Shown: positions 6,701-13,520, counted from the first letter of the stretch. The stretch is DNA of 20,463 nucleotides from a virus (IMGVR_UViG_3300043436_003442:1-20463); one strand, 5' to 3'. Translations and numbers: made by a program. Notes: a model not told the origin generated them from the sequence alone.

Positions 6701-7101
6701 TGGGTTACCTCAATAATCGTTCCGACCTTATCCTCTGGCCCGACGTACCACTTCTCAACGGTCAGTCGGTAGACCTGCCCATCGTCGATGTAAGCAACGC
6801 CGTTCAAGGAATCGAGGATGCCCTTAGCCGTGTTGTCGATGTCCGGCCTGCTCATCTTAGGTTCTCGACTCGCTCGACGAATCTTGCTATGGCCTTTCGG
6901 TCGCGAGTACCAGCAAACAATCTCGATTGACACTGGCCCTGTCAAGCATCGATTGATCGAAGATTTCCAAGCCAACTGAACAGCCTGCTTGAACGCATGA
7001 ATGGGGTGATGTTGCTCTGTGTAGGCCCTCGGAAAGCCGTTCTTCGTCGAGACCTTTGGCCGTGGTTGCGCCACCGGCTCACCTGGGATAAAAATTTTCA
7101 T
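6697..7101 (-). CDS. rusA: RusA-family Holliday junction resolvase
   Basis: 134 aa, close to the usual RusA length of ~120. It starts MKIFIPGEPVAQPRPKV, the family's PRPR-like opening, and carries the catalytic acidic signature RPDIDNTAKGILDSLNG with D87 and D89, then AYIDDGQV with D106/D107 and the conserved Lys of VEKWYVG (K117). RusA enzymes are dimeric, Mg-dependent endonucleases that cut four-way junctions; in phages they resolve recombination or replication intermediates before packaging. ATG overlaps the upstream TGA by four bases. It fits functionally with the RecE/RecT pair and helicase in the same operon. Confidence 0.93.
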   Translation of the reverse strand: MKIFIPGEPVAQPRPKVSTKNGFPRAYTEQHHPIHAFKQAVQLAWKSSINRCLTGPVSIEIVCWYSRPKGHSKIRRASREPKMSRPDIDNTAKGILDSLNGVAYIDDGQVYRLTVEKWYVGPEDKVGTIIEVTQ

Positions 7102-7280
7102 TTCTTCCTCCTTAACGCTGGATGATCTTTGTTGACGACGGCTCGGAGTGCGTCGAACAACTCTTTGGTTCTTGCCTGAGATTCCGTCAGCTTTCGGCTT
7201 GTTCGCTCTAGCTGCTTGCGAAGGTCTTTGTTTTCGGATTTAAGATCCTCGATGTTGGCAAAGTATTCGGAAAGTTTCAT
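7098..7280 (-). CDS. Short coiled-coil protein
   Basis: 60 aa, start coupled to the upstream stop (TAATG) and end coupled to rusA (ATGA). Nearly the whole chain is a single amphipathic helix with Leu/Ile heptads (YFANIEDLKSENKDLRKQLE) ending in basic ALRRKK. It resembles small leucine-zipper-type phage proteins; function unknown. Confidence 0.5.
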   Translation of the reverse strand: MKLSEYFANIEDLKSENKDLRKQLERTSRKLTESQARTKELFDALRAVVNKDHPALRRKK

Positions 7281-7552
7281 TAGAACACCTTGGATCGTTC
7301 GCTTGGTTCTTCAATGCCATGCTTGATTCTTGCGTTCTTAATCGCTTGCTCGCACCATTGAATTTGATATTGCTCGAAATAGAAATTTTCCATCATCATC
7401 ATCTCGGTTGCTTGCTTGAACGCTGCATTGCAGGTTGTTTCATAGCTCAAATCGATGTGATCCAACCCTGCCAAAGCAGCTTCTGCGTACCTTCTGAACT
7501 GTGCTCGCTCGTCAGCTTCATTGTTATCGCTACCAGTCATTGAACTGCCCAT
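7280..7552 (-). CDS. Small unknown phage protein
   Basis: 90 aa from the ATG at 7552 (MGSSMTGSDNNEADERAQFR), chosen because GAGGAAAGAA precedes it; this overlaps the helicase 3' end by 23 nt. A longer reading to 7609 is less likely. The chain is helical and acidic, with an unusual MMMMENFYFEQ run near residues 50-60 and a basic C-terminus. No motif recognised. It lies between helicase and coiled-coil genes. Confidence 0.5.
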   Translation of the reverse strand: MGSSMTGSDNNEADERAQFRRYAEAALAGLDHIDLSYETTCNAAFKQATEMMMMENFYFEQYQIQWCEQAIKNARIKHGIEEPSERSKVF

Positions 7553-8813
7553 TTCTTTCCTCGCTTGAGTAAACTGCACCGCGACGCATCTTAAGATCGC
7601 AACTAGCAATCTCGCCGTCTCGGAACTTCGCTATCAAAACTTTCAAATCTTCCGATGCTCGATCCTCACGATGGAGCAACAGAACAACATCCGAATCATC
7701 CTCGATTGAACCGGATTCCTTTAGGTCGCTAAGCTTTGGTGGTTCACCTTCTGCCGCTCGACCGACTTGAGCCAAAACAACTATCGGGATGTTTAGCTGT
7801 TTGCTGATCCTTGCAAGCTCGTTTGAAACATGGCCCACTTGCAACCGCCGATCATAGATGCCCTTCGGAGCCTTTATCAACTGGATGTAGTCAATCACAA
7901 CGAGCTTACATCCCCGCCTAGCAATGTCCGATCTGATCCTAGCTTCAATCGCTGCGATGCTTGCTCCTGGCCGATGCCAGAACTCCATCGGGCAAGCTTG
8001 AAAGTCGCTTGCGATCTTAAGCATTTCGGACAGTTGGCTGTCGGTATAGGTCAGCCTGTTGAGGTCTTTCGCATCAAGCGTTGTACCGCGCAACATGAAC
8101 CGCAAAGCGAATTGACGGAAGCTCATTTCAAGACTTATGAACAACGTCGGCTCGGCTCGATCCCTGGCTGGCCTCAAGGCGATCTCAGCACCTACCGCCG
8201 ATTTACCGATTGATGGCCTTGCTCCGATGGTGATGTAGCCTGATGGCAAGCCACCAAAAAGCGATTCGTCGAGTGTTTTGAGTCCCGTAGGCATAACTGC
8301 AACATGTCCCTGCTGTCGCTTGATCTCGCAATCCTCAAGGAAGTCGGATAACACAACGCCGATCGATTTCTGATCCTTGCTGCCAACATCAACGAGCGTT
8401 GACGCTGACGATAGCTGGCCCGCAAGCTCCATAGGCTCAAAGCTTGGCGACTGTGCTTGATTATGCAAGTCGGCAATCGCCATGCGTAAACGCCGCCTTT
8501 GTGAAGCTTTGGCGACCTGTTCGGCATAGTAGGCCGTGTGATGAGGTAAACCGTTTTTGAGCAACTCAGCGAGCCTTGTTATGCCGCCGATCTTGTCGAT
8601 TACCTTAACCCGATCGAGCTCGATTGAAATCGTTTGGATATTCAACGGTACCGACTTGGCTAGCAAACTTTGGATCGCCAAGAACACATCGGCAAACCCT
8701 GTGCTTATGAAGTCTTTAGCTGTAACAAACTCTTGAGCGGTGTAGATCGCTTCCGGCGAAACGATTAACGCACCCATCAAGCTTTCTTCGTCCTTTAGGT
8801 CTTGGTCTGTCAT
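7530..8813 (-). CDS. dnaB: Replicative DNA helicase, DnaB family
   Basis: 427 aa, the usual DnaB size. The N-terminal helical domain (MTDQDLKDEESLMGALIVSP, residues 1-110) is followed by the RecA-like domain: Walker A GARPSIGKS (197-205), LFISLEMS (224-231), Walker B LVVIDYIQLI (304-313), the LSQ-like VVLAQVGRAAEG, and LSDLKESGSIEDDSDVVLLL leading to the arginine-finger region. It is a hexameric 5'-3' helicase that opens the phage fork. It follows the replisome-organiser-like gene by a three-base gap, the classical initiator/loader-helicase order. The residue after the Walker Lys is Ser instead of the more common Thr, which is tolerated. Confidence 0.95.
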   Translation of the reverse strand: MTDQDLKDEESLMGALIVSPEAIYTAQEFVTAKDFISTGFADVFLAIQSLLAKSVPLNIQTISIELDRVKVIDKIGGITRLAELLKNGLPHHTAYYAEQVAKASQRRRLRMAIADLHNQAQSPSFEPMELAGQLSSASTLVDVGSKDQKSIGVVLSDFLEDCEIKRQQGHVAVMPTGLKTLDESLFGGLPSGYITIGARPSIGKSAVGAEIALRPARDRAEPTLFISLEMSFRQFALRFMLRGTTLDAKDLNRLTYTDSQLSEMLKIASDFQACPMEFWHRPGASIAAIEARIRSDIARRGCKLVVIDYIQLIKAPKGIYDRRLQVGHVSNELARISKQLNIPIVVLAQVGRAAEGEPPKLSDLKESGSIEDDSDVVLLLHREDRASEDLKVLIAKFRDGEIASCDLKMRRGAVYSSEERNGQFNDW

Positions 8814-8816
8814 GGC

Positions 8817-9710
8817 TTAGTATTTCTTAGCTGTGTCCCAGAGTGATGGTTTCTTTGCTTCGAGCACCTTCGACGGATCGATGTAATCAGGGCTGATGCC
8901 TTGGTACTCGTTTGAGATCGCAACATCGATGCAGGCTAGGAGATGCTTAGCATCGACAAACCGAGTATCCCAACCTCGACAAACATTGCTCCGATCCTTG
9001 ATGCGCTTGCCTGTTCTGAGTCTCATTGACTCAAAGTCTGCTAGAGCCTGTCTTACTTCCGGAGTGTCGAGTCTCTTAGGAGGTTGGAACTCTCCGACAG
9101 TCTCGGATGGTTTCCTCTTGGCTTTTGGTTTTTCTTCCTCAGTGGTCTTTCCCCCATTGGGGGATAAAGGGGGATTTATTTCTTCTCTTCTCTCCCTCTC
9201 CTCTTCTCTAGGCGTTACTGTAACGTTACGCGTTACGTTACTTGTTACGTTACTTTTTGACTCGATTCCAAGTCGCTTTTTTTCCCTGTACCGGGCTTGC
9301 CTTTCGGCGTTCTTGGACTTGTTTTTCCCGTCTGGCTCAACGTTGTATTCATCGAAAAACCTTGGGAAAATCAACCCCTGATCATTTTCGACAACCCACC
9401 CAACGGACTCCATAGCATCGCCAAATCCAGGCATGTCGGAGATGTCGTCAAGCACCCAGAGACCAACACCGTAGCAGGCTAGATCATCGCCGTTACGCAC
9501 TCCTCGATGTCGCATCACGCCCCACACCGATAACAACGCACCAACGCAAGCGTTACGCGTTACGTTACGCGTTACGGTCATGTTACGTCTCATCTGCTGG
9601 TTAACGTGACGCGCTAAAACACCATCCTCATCGTCCAGCATGTCGGCCATAAGGCAAACTTTGGGATCCCGGTAGAGATCCGTCCGCATTTTGATCCAAT
9701 CACCGGCCAT
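8817..9710 (-). CDS. Replisome organiser / replication initiation protein (helicase-loader type)
   Basis: 297 aa starting MAGDWIKMRTDLYRDPKV, typical of the N-terminal winged-helix domain of phage replisome organisers. Residues ~140-170 are basic (KNAERQARYREKKRLGI), followed by Asn-Val-Thr repeats (SNVTSNVTRNVTVTPREEE), a Glu/Arg tract and NPPLSPNGG. The C-terminal domain (residues ~210-297, e.g. ADFESMRLRTGKRIKD) resembles DnaT/DnaD-like tails that contact single-stranded DNA and helicase. The encoding DNA contains iteron-like repeats, as the lambda O gene does. It directly precedes dnaB. Initiator versus loader cannot be separated from sequence alone. Confidence 0.75.
   Translation of the reverse strand: MAGDWIKMRTDLYRDPKVCLMADMLDDEDGVLARHVNQQMRRNMTVTRNVTRNACVGALLSVWGVMRHRGVRNGDDLACYGVGLWVLDDISDMPGFGDAMESVGWVVENDQGLIFPRFFDEYNVEPDGKNKSKNAERQARYREKKRLGIESKSNVTSNVTRNVTVTPREEERERREEINPPLSPNGGKTTEEEKPKAKRKPSETVGEFQPPKRLDTPEVRQALADFESMRLRTGKRIKDRSNVCRGWDTRFVDAKHLLACIDVAISNEYQGISPDYIDPSKVLEAKKPSLWDTAKKY
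9150..9173. other. GC hairpin inside the candidate origin
   Basis: TCCCCC-ATT-GGGGGA forms a six-base-pair inverted repeat (9150-9164), followed by another GGGGG at 9169-9173. Right of it lies a polypyrimidine stretch (about 9177-9209, purine-rich on the coding strand) and then iteron-like repeats. In protein this encodes NPPLSPNGG, so coding constraint could also explain it. Confidence 0.35.
9212..9253. repeat. Iteron-like repeat cluster A
   Basis: Tandem copies of GTTAC/CGTTAC cover 42 nt, including the exact 17-mer GTTACGCGTTACGTTAC at 9225-9241. The same 17-mer recurs at 9552-9568. The cluster lies in the replisome-organiser gene and encodes Asn-Val-Thr-Arg repeats. Dense short direct repeats within an initiator gene are a hallmark of lambdoid-type origins. 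Confidence 0.6.
9550..9588. repeat. Iteron-like repeat cluster B
   Basis: A second run of GCGTTAC/GTTACG units includes the 17-mer identical to that in cluster A (9552-9568), another GCGTTACG at 9570-9576 and TGTTACG at 9581-9587. A single CGTTACGC lies between the clusters at 9491-9498. It encodes MTVTRNVTRN near the protein's residue 45. Confidence 0.6.
9698..9710 (-). repeat. 13-bp gene-start repeat, copy 1
   Basis: The first 13 nt of the replisome-organiser gene (ATGGCCGGTGATT, encoding Met-Ala-Gly-Asp) are identical to the first 13 nt of the 91-aa gene at 10153-10165. The pair brackets the 91-aa gene and the structured element at 9735-9831. Confidence 0.6.
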
Positions 9711-9734
9711 AGCAGCTTGACCCTTCCTTGGAAA

Positions 9735-9831
9735 AATCCCAGCCGGTATTCAGGCTGCTACCCCTGGCGCAGACGCGCCAACAGAAACCGGCTGGGATTG
9801 TTTTTGTTTTGCGTTGGGTAGCAACCAACGC
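9735..9831 (-). ncRNA. Structured element upstream of the replication genes (nested hairpins with long-range pairing)
   Basis: In transcript order: a 7-bp perfect hairpin (GCGTTGG / CCAACGC, 9831-9811) with loop TTGCTAC; an A-rich linker; then a 13-bp perfect stem (AATCCCAGCCGGT / ACCGGCTGGGATT, arms 9799-9787 and 9747-9735). Within that stem's loop is a 6-bp hairpin TGGCGC-GTCT-GCGCCA (9780-9765). The 8-mer GGGTAGCA inside the large loop (9763-9756) is exactly complementary to TGCTACCC of the first hairpin, allowing a kissing or pseudoknot contact. TTTTT follows the large stem in the transcript, and a T-rich run follows on the other strand, so terminator activity in either direction is possible. 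Whether it acts as RNA, terminator or DNA structure near the origin is open. Confidence 0.5.
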
Positions 9832-9889
9832 CATCATTTTATCCATGTTTTCACGCAATTGAAATAACACAAATTCAGGAAAATTAAAA

Positions 9890-10165
9890 CTACTCAAAAG
9901 CGACTGTCAGTTTTCGTCGCTCGTCCCAATCGGGGCATTCCTCGATGAATTCGGGAATGCTCCAGACTACTATTTTTCGCGAATGCTTAAATCGAAACAA
10001 TGCTCTACCCGTGGAATCTACATCAACCAATTGCGTCCACGCCTTAGCCTCTTGGTCAAAATCAAATCCGACAATTGAAAGCCAGTTTCGTATCATGTAG
10101 GTATCACCTCTCACGACGCAAACCTTTTCGTCGACCTTCTGGAAATCCAATAAATCACCGGCCAT
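9890..10165 (-). CDS. Unknown 91-aa protein
   Basis: Starts MAGDLLDFQKVDEKVCVVRG with a strong GGAGGG SD 8 nt upstream. It is a mixed alpha/beta chain with many aromatic residues (IRNWLSIVGFDFDQEAKAWT) and an acidic end (EECPDWDERRK). No family recognised. It is isolated between two structured non-coding segments, and its leader contains an intrinsic terminator-like hairpin, so its expression is probably set by RNA structure. The isolated position and the 13-bp start repeat suggest a separately acquired gene. Confidence 0.6.
   Translation of the reverse strand: MAGDLLDFQKVDEKVCVVRGDTYMIRNWLSIVGFDFDQEAKAWTQLVDVDSTGRALFRFKHSRKIVVWSIPEFIEECPDWDERRKLTVAFE
10153..10165 (-). repeat. 13-bp gene-start repeat, copy 2
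   Basis: Identical to the 13 nt at 9698-9710; it contains the ATG and codons 2-4 of the 91-aa gene. Confidence 0.6.
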
Positions 10166-10187
10166 CTATCTACCCTCCAAAAAACCA

Positions 10188-10271
10188 TTGAAACGAAACT
10201 TAAAAAGAGCCGCCCGCCCTCTCGAACGAGCGGCCCCGTGGTAAGTAGCGGACGTTTCAACGCAACTTACC
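10188..10271 (-). promoter_or_regulatory. Leader RNA with hairpin-loop to leader pairing (pseudoknot candidate)
   Basis: Transcript order: an 11-bp stem with one A-A mismatch (GGTAAGTTGCG / CGCTACTTACC, arms 10271-10261 and 10250-10240) with loop TTGAAACGTC; then a GC-rich hairpin with U-run (10234-10202); then CGTTTCAA (10195-10188), which is the exact complement of TTGAAACG in the first loop. The last segment lies just before the U-rich GGAGGG ribosome-binding site of the 91-aa gene. Loop-leader pairing would bridge the terminator, a layout usable for attenuation or translational control. The ~115 nt further upstream (10272-10387) shows no gene. Confidence 0.5.
10202..10234 (-). terminator. 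Intrinsic terminator candidate downstream of the methyltransferase gene
   Basis: GCCGCTC pairs with GGGCGGC (7 bp including one G-U) across a 12-nt loop, followed directly by TCTTTTT in the transcript. It lies about 150 nt downstream of the methyltransferase stop and 40-70 nt upstream of the 91-aa gene. A competing CTCG/CGAG hairpin exists within the loop. Confidence 0.55.
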
Positions 10272-10387
10272 GGCGGTCGATTAGGCTATGCATCCCGGCT
10301 CGTACCGCGCACCAGTTCATTTGGCCGGACTCCCATTGCAAAGAGAAGAATGGGCACCTTTGCCGAGGCGAACCGACCTGAGAAGGA
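10272..10387. other. Gene-free interval after the methyltransferase gene
   Basis: The only open frame is a 16-codon one from ATG (MGVRPNELVRGTSRDA) without an SD, so I do not call it. CCGGC and GCCGG about 25 nt apart could form a weak hairpin. Nothing else is recognised; with 10166-10271 it makes the largest intergenic region here, about 220 nt. Confidence 0.4.
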
Positions 10388-11674
10388 TCAAAACAAACTC
10401 AACTGCCTTGGCTTGTCAGCCTCAGCAGAAATCCTAGCCCTAGCGATCTCGATGTATTCGGCCTCACGTTCGATGCCGATGAACCGAAAACCCTCTGCCA
10501 TCGCCGCTTTGCCGGTCGATCCTGAGCCCATGAAGGGGTCTAGAACGATGCCTTTTGGCGGTGTGATAAGTCGGCATAGGTAACGCATCAGGTCGGTAGG
10601 TTTGACCGTTGGATGAGGGTTGCGGGCTAGCGACGTCCCCTTGTCGCCCTTTCTGTTAGCCCCGTCCGGGCAATCGTATTCGCTTTGGTCGCCGTAGCTG
10701 TTGCGAGTCCGCTTTTCGACTTCCTCAAACGCCCCGCACCCTTCGTCCCGGTCGTCGCGACTTGCTTTAGCGCAGTAAAAAAATCGTGCTGCGCTGCCTC
10801 CGTCATCGTCGTGACCCCGAACTCCAGGATCTCCGCCGAAAACTCCGAAGCATCCTGTTTTGCCCTTTCCTGGCCCTCTGTCGCTTGCTTTGGCTGGCCC
10901 CGTCTCAGGAAACAACGCCAGCACCTCCTCGCTGCCATCGTGGATGAAGTTGGCAGGGAATCGGCCCGATGCCTCACTCATTTCGCCGTTGCGACCTTCG
11001 CCGGTTTTCATGCCGTAAGTGCGTCCAGTGGGGCTATTGAAAACAGGCTGCGGCACACTAGGCGGTTTGCCCTCAATCCTGCACCCATCAATATTCAACC
11101 CGCCCGTTCCGTGTTCGAGTACGTTGGCTGCGACGGTTCCGATGAGGGGCTTGCGGGCTAGGGTAATGGGCTCTAGGGCAGGCTTGATCGATGTGCCCCA
11201 TCCCTCCCATTGCTTAGCTGCTTCGGTAGCGGGGGCGGTAATTGGGTACTCGACATCCCGGACCCATTCGACTTTGTTCGTCACGGTTCCAGGCGCGTTA
11301 GACCGAAACGCCGTACCCACAACCTCCCGCTCTGCCCCTGCCGCCTTGTCGATAGCCTTCGATACATCGAGCGATTTCGGGAACCCCGACCCATATACCC
11401 AAGCGATCATATCGCGGATTTCGAAGCCTGCATCCTCGATCCTTACCGCCATCCTGTGCTGCGTCCTCGTCCCCGCAAAGGCCAACAGGTGGCCTCCTGG
11501 CTTGAGTGCGCGAAGGCATTCGACCCAAACCGCCTCGGTAGGTACGTCATAGTCCCAACGCTTCCCCATAAAGGATAACCCATAAGGAGGATCGGTAACA
11601 ATCGCATCGACCGAGCAATCCGCAAGGGTCTTGAGTACGTCCAGGCAATCGCCGTGGTGTAGCGTGTACCTCAT
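10388..11674 (-). CDS. DNA methyltransferase (DPPY type) with C-terminal clamp-binding motif
   Basis: 428 aa. The order catalytic motif first, SAM motif last marks a beta-class amino-methyltransferase: TDPPYGLSF (DPPY at 28-31), a central variable target-recognition part (residues ~90-345), the HPTVKPTDLM motif at ~350, and the SAM-binding LDPFMGSGSTG (~378-388). DPPY suggests N6-adenine more than N4-cytosine. It likely protects phage DNA from restriction or marks it. The chain ends exactly in QLSLF (424-428), the consensus bacterial sliding-clamp-binding pentapeptide, and a DnaN homologue lies 2 kb upstream in the operon. No restriction nuclease is adjacent. Followed by a terminator candidate. 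Confidence 0.92.
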   Translation of the reverse strand: MRYTLHHGDCLDVLKTLADCSVDAIVTDPPYGLSFMGKRWDYDVPTEAVWVECLRALKPGGHLLAFAGTRTQHRMAVRIEDAGFEIRDMIAWVYGSGFPKSLDVSKAIDKAAGAEREVVGTAFRSNAPGTVTNKVEWVRDVEYPITAPATEAAKQWEGWGTSIKPALEPITLARKPLIGTVAANVLEHGTGGLNIDGCRIEGKPPSVPQPVFNSPTGRTYGMKTGEGRNGEMSEASGRFPANFIHDGSEEVLALFPETGPAKASDRGPGKGKTGCFGVFGGDPGVRGHDDDGGSAARFFYCAKASRDDRDEGCGAFEEVEKRTRNSYGDQSEYDCPDGANRKGDKGTSLARNPHPTVKPTDLMRYLCRLITPPKGIVLDPFMGSGSTGKAAMAEGFRFIGIEREAEYIEIARARISAEADKPRQLSLF

Positions 11675-11675
11675 T

Positions 11676-12071
11676 TCACCAATACCTTTCCTTTACCAGC
11701 CCATCATTGATGAGCCGAGCGTTTAGCGACAATGGAGCGACCTCAAGGATCTTCTCGCCGTTGCTGATCGGTCTGGATGCAACCGGCCAAGCATCGTAAA
11801 TGATGGCCAAAAACCGCCCGTACTTGTCGCGAAACTGCTTGCTCTTTGGAGCCTCGACGGATTGGACGATGACATGCGAAAACAAGTGTTTTGTCACCAT
11901 GCTTACTCGAAGATCCTTTCCCGCCTGCGTCCTCATCTCAGGTGCATCGATGCCGTAAAGCCTCATGCGTTGTTGCGTAAAAGTGTTGAATCCAAGATCG
12001 ATCATTAAATCGAACGTGTCACCGTCGATGACCTCGACAATCTGAGCTTGGTAAATGTGAATTCGACTCAT
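11676..12071 (-). CDS. Thermonuclease (staphylococcal nuclease-like, SNase fold)
   Basis: 131 aa. Family motifs in order: VEVIDGDTFDL (metal-binding Asp17/Asp19 region), MRLYGIDAPEMR (R37, D42, E45) and DKYGRFLAIIY (R86), matching the catalytic Arg-Glu-Arg set of SNase. No signal peptide is evident (MSRIHIYQAQ), so it may act inside the cell, for example in host DNA breakdown. Shares a four-base overlap with the upstream gene and is one base from the methyltransferase start. Confidence 0.9.
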   Translation of the reverse strand: MSRIHIYQAQIVEVIDGDTFDLMIDLGFNTFTQQRMRLYGIDAPEMRTQAGKDLRVSMVTKHLFSHVIVQSVEAPKSKQFRDKYGRFLAIIYDAWPVASRPISNGEKILEVAPLSLNARLINDGLVKERYW

Positions 12072-12427
12072 AGCCCCTCGCCTTCCTCGACCTCTCGATC
12101 AATTTCGATGAGTGCGAAACCGTGAATCCTAGCCTCGGCAATCGCTTCGGACTGAAGCATAAACACGCACGTTCCGCCGTTTGCGTAAACCACCATGCTC
12201 CTTTGCACCCGCACCTTCTTTTTTGGTGGAGGTGCAAGGTTGTTAGGGTGATCTGTTGTAGCCCACATCACCCTACCGTCAGTGTGCCAACCAACAGGGA
12301 CGAAGCGATCTCGAACCATCATCCTACCAGTGTATCGATAACGCTCCTGCCCCACATTAATCGCGTCAATGAAAGCCTCCTCGCCATTCGCCAGTGTAAC
12401 CGGCCCGACTTGCCATTTGTTACTCAA
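12068..12427 (-). CDS. Unknown phage protein (119 aa)
   Basis: The best start is TTG at 12427 (MSNKWQVGPVTLANGEEAFI), overlapping the previous stop by 8 nt; no better ATG fits. It has an alternating strand-like pattern, a basic PPPKKKVRVQRSM segment in the middle and an acidic end (REVEEGEGL). Phrases such as 'NGEEAFIDAI' and 'YRYTGRMMV' are seen in phage proteins of unknown role. No motif allows a functional call. Confidence 0.55.
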   Translation of the reverse strand: MSNKWQVGPVTLANGEEAFIDAINVGQERYRYTGRMMVRDRFVPVGWHTDGRVMWATTDHPNNLAPPPKKKVRVQRSMVVYANGGTCVFMLQSEAIAEARIHGFALIEIDREVEEGEGL

Positions 12428-12596
12428 GACCCACCGCCTTTCTATATTTAGATTTCACCTGTTCGGTTACTTCGCCGAACTGCAATTTAGTTTCGTGATA
12501 AGCCTGCCGGATCGCCTCTAAGTCAGACAATCCAGCGTCGGCAATTTTTATGCAAACACGCTCGGCAAACCATTCGTTAATCGCGAAATCATCCAC
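12420..12596 (-). CDS. Small unknown protein (58 aa)
   Basis: I choose the GTG at 12596 because GGAG lies 8 nt before it and the resulting 8-nt overlap matches neighbouring junctions; a GTG at 12650 would overlap the zinc protein by 62 nt. The product, starting (V/M)DDFAINEWFAERVCIKI, is helical and mixed-charge. Function unknown. Confidence 0.45.
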   Translation of the reverse strand: MDDFAINEWFAERVCIKIADAGLSDLEAIRQAYHETKLQFGEVTEQVKSKYRKAVGLE

Positions 12597-13005
12597 GAGC
12601 GATCTCCAATTCGCAAGCTCTACACTTAGCAACGGTAAGGGATCTTCCACAGTGACCGCATCGCCAAGTCTTTTGGATCTTCCAGCGATTGCTAGTAATT
12701 TCCAAAACTCGCTTTGTTCTTGGCTTGAGCCCGAGCCTCAACACAGTCAACTTGTTTGCTCGTCGAATCGATTCTTCGTTTGATTCTCCAACCAATTCCT
12801 CTTGAGCCCTGTGTTGGCTAGCCAAATTAGCAAGCCTAGTTGCTTCCGTGGTTGACCGAGTATTCTCGGAAAGCCTCTGGCAAATGTCGCTTTGAGACTC
12901 GCCTGCATTAACTCTGTTTGCACACTGCCAGCACCTAGAGCGATTGTTTCGAGCCACCGGAAATTGCTTTTCGCAACACTCGCAAGCTTTTGTTTGTCGA
13001 GCCAT
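12589..13005 (-). CDS. Double zinc-ribbon protein
   Basis: 138 aa from the ATG at 13005 (MARQTKACECCEKQFPVARN), sharing one base with the upstream TGA. Two Cys4 clusters frame the protein: C8-x2-C11 with C25-x2-C28 at the N-terminus, and C116-x2-C119 with C128-x2-C131 at the C-terminus. Between them are helices (DICQRLSENTRSTTEATRLA) and a basic segment. Zinc ribbons usually bind nucleic acid or protein partners. An N-terminally longer reading to 13095 overlaps the neighbour and is rejected. Possible role: transcription or recombination accessory. Confidence 0.6.
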   Translation of the reverse strand: MARQTKACECCEKQFPVARNNRSRCWQCANRVNAGESQSDICQRLSENTRSTTEATRLANLASQHRAQEELVGESNEESIRRANKLTVLRLGLKPRTKRVLEITSNRWKIQKTWRCGHCGRSLTVAKCRACELEIARG

Positions 13006-13520
13006 CAGAACACCTCGAAGCCTTTTTCTGTCACAAAAATGCTTCGACCGCTTGGTAGTGTGTATTCCTTGCCAACTTCCAAATGATCTACGCAACTATC
13101 CAATTTTTCCGGTTTGTTCGGCTCGATGCGTCGGCGATACCAAACCGCTTTGGCTTGATCGCCTTTGGCAAATGTCCGCCTCCATTCTTTCGAGTGGCAG
13201 TCCCAAGCTTCATCCGTCGCTAGCTTCGGCTCATCGGGAAACTTCCCCAGCAACCTGTACCCTTCGCCGGGATCGGGCTTGTCCAGGTACCATTGTGGCG
13301 GCTCGTAAACTTGGCAGAATTTCCAATTATTCGCGTTGCTGGATATCCAATGCAAACTGTTTGGGCATGTTGCATCATATCCACCGAGAAATCTACTGAC
13401 GCTCCAAATGGACGTATCAACATCCCGGAACCTAGCCTCAACCTTCTCGCCTCGCATTACCTTGGCGATGTCCCCGGCTGTTGCATCCCGCCAAAATTGT
13501 TCGATCTTTTGTTCGCTCAT
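13005..13520 (-). CDS. Unknown phage protein (171 aa)
   Basis: Starts MSEQKIEQFWRDATAGDIAK with an AAGGTC-type SD. The first 40 residues suggest a helix and 'ARFRDVDTSIW' turn; the C-terminal part ends in LEVGKEYTLPSGRSIFVTEK. Several Trp/Tyr-rich motifs (WYRRRIEP, PPQWYLDKP) are typical of small phage-specific proteins. There is no catalytic signature. It overlaps the 60-aa gene upstream by four bases and the zinc protein by one. Confidence 0.55.
   Translation of the reverse strand: MSEQKIEQFWRDATAGDIAKVMRGEKVEARFRDVDTSIWSVSRFLGGYDATCPNSLHWISSNANNWKFCQVYEPPQWYLDKPDPGEGYRLLGKFPDEPKLATDEAWDCHSKEWRRTFAKGDQAKAVWYRRRIEPNKPEKLDSCVDHLEVGKEYTLPSGRSIFVTEKGFEVF

Noticed and set aside
8896-9381. 161-codon open frame on the plus strand, and other plus-strand frames of 60-180 codons
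   Set aside because: All lie opposite clearly coding minus-strand genes, have no consistent SD, and translate to Arg/Ser/Cys-rich sequence typical of shadow frames.
9735-9831. Integron attC site
   Set aside because: ACCCAAC resembles an R-box (RYYYAAC), but no matching GTTRRRY partner at suitable distance and no integrase or cassette array is present.
9700-9846. 48-codon frame (MDKMMALVATQRKTKTIPAG...) through the nested hairpin element
   Set aside because: No SD, and the perfect inverted repeats explain this sequence better than coding; the overlap with the next gene start leaves it possible but weak.
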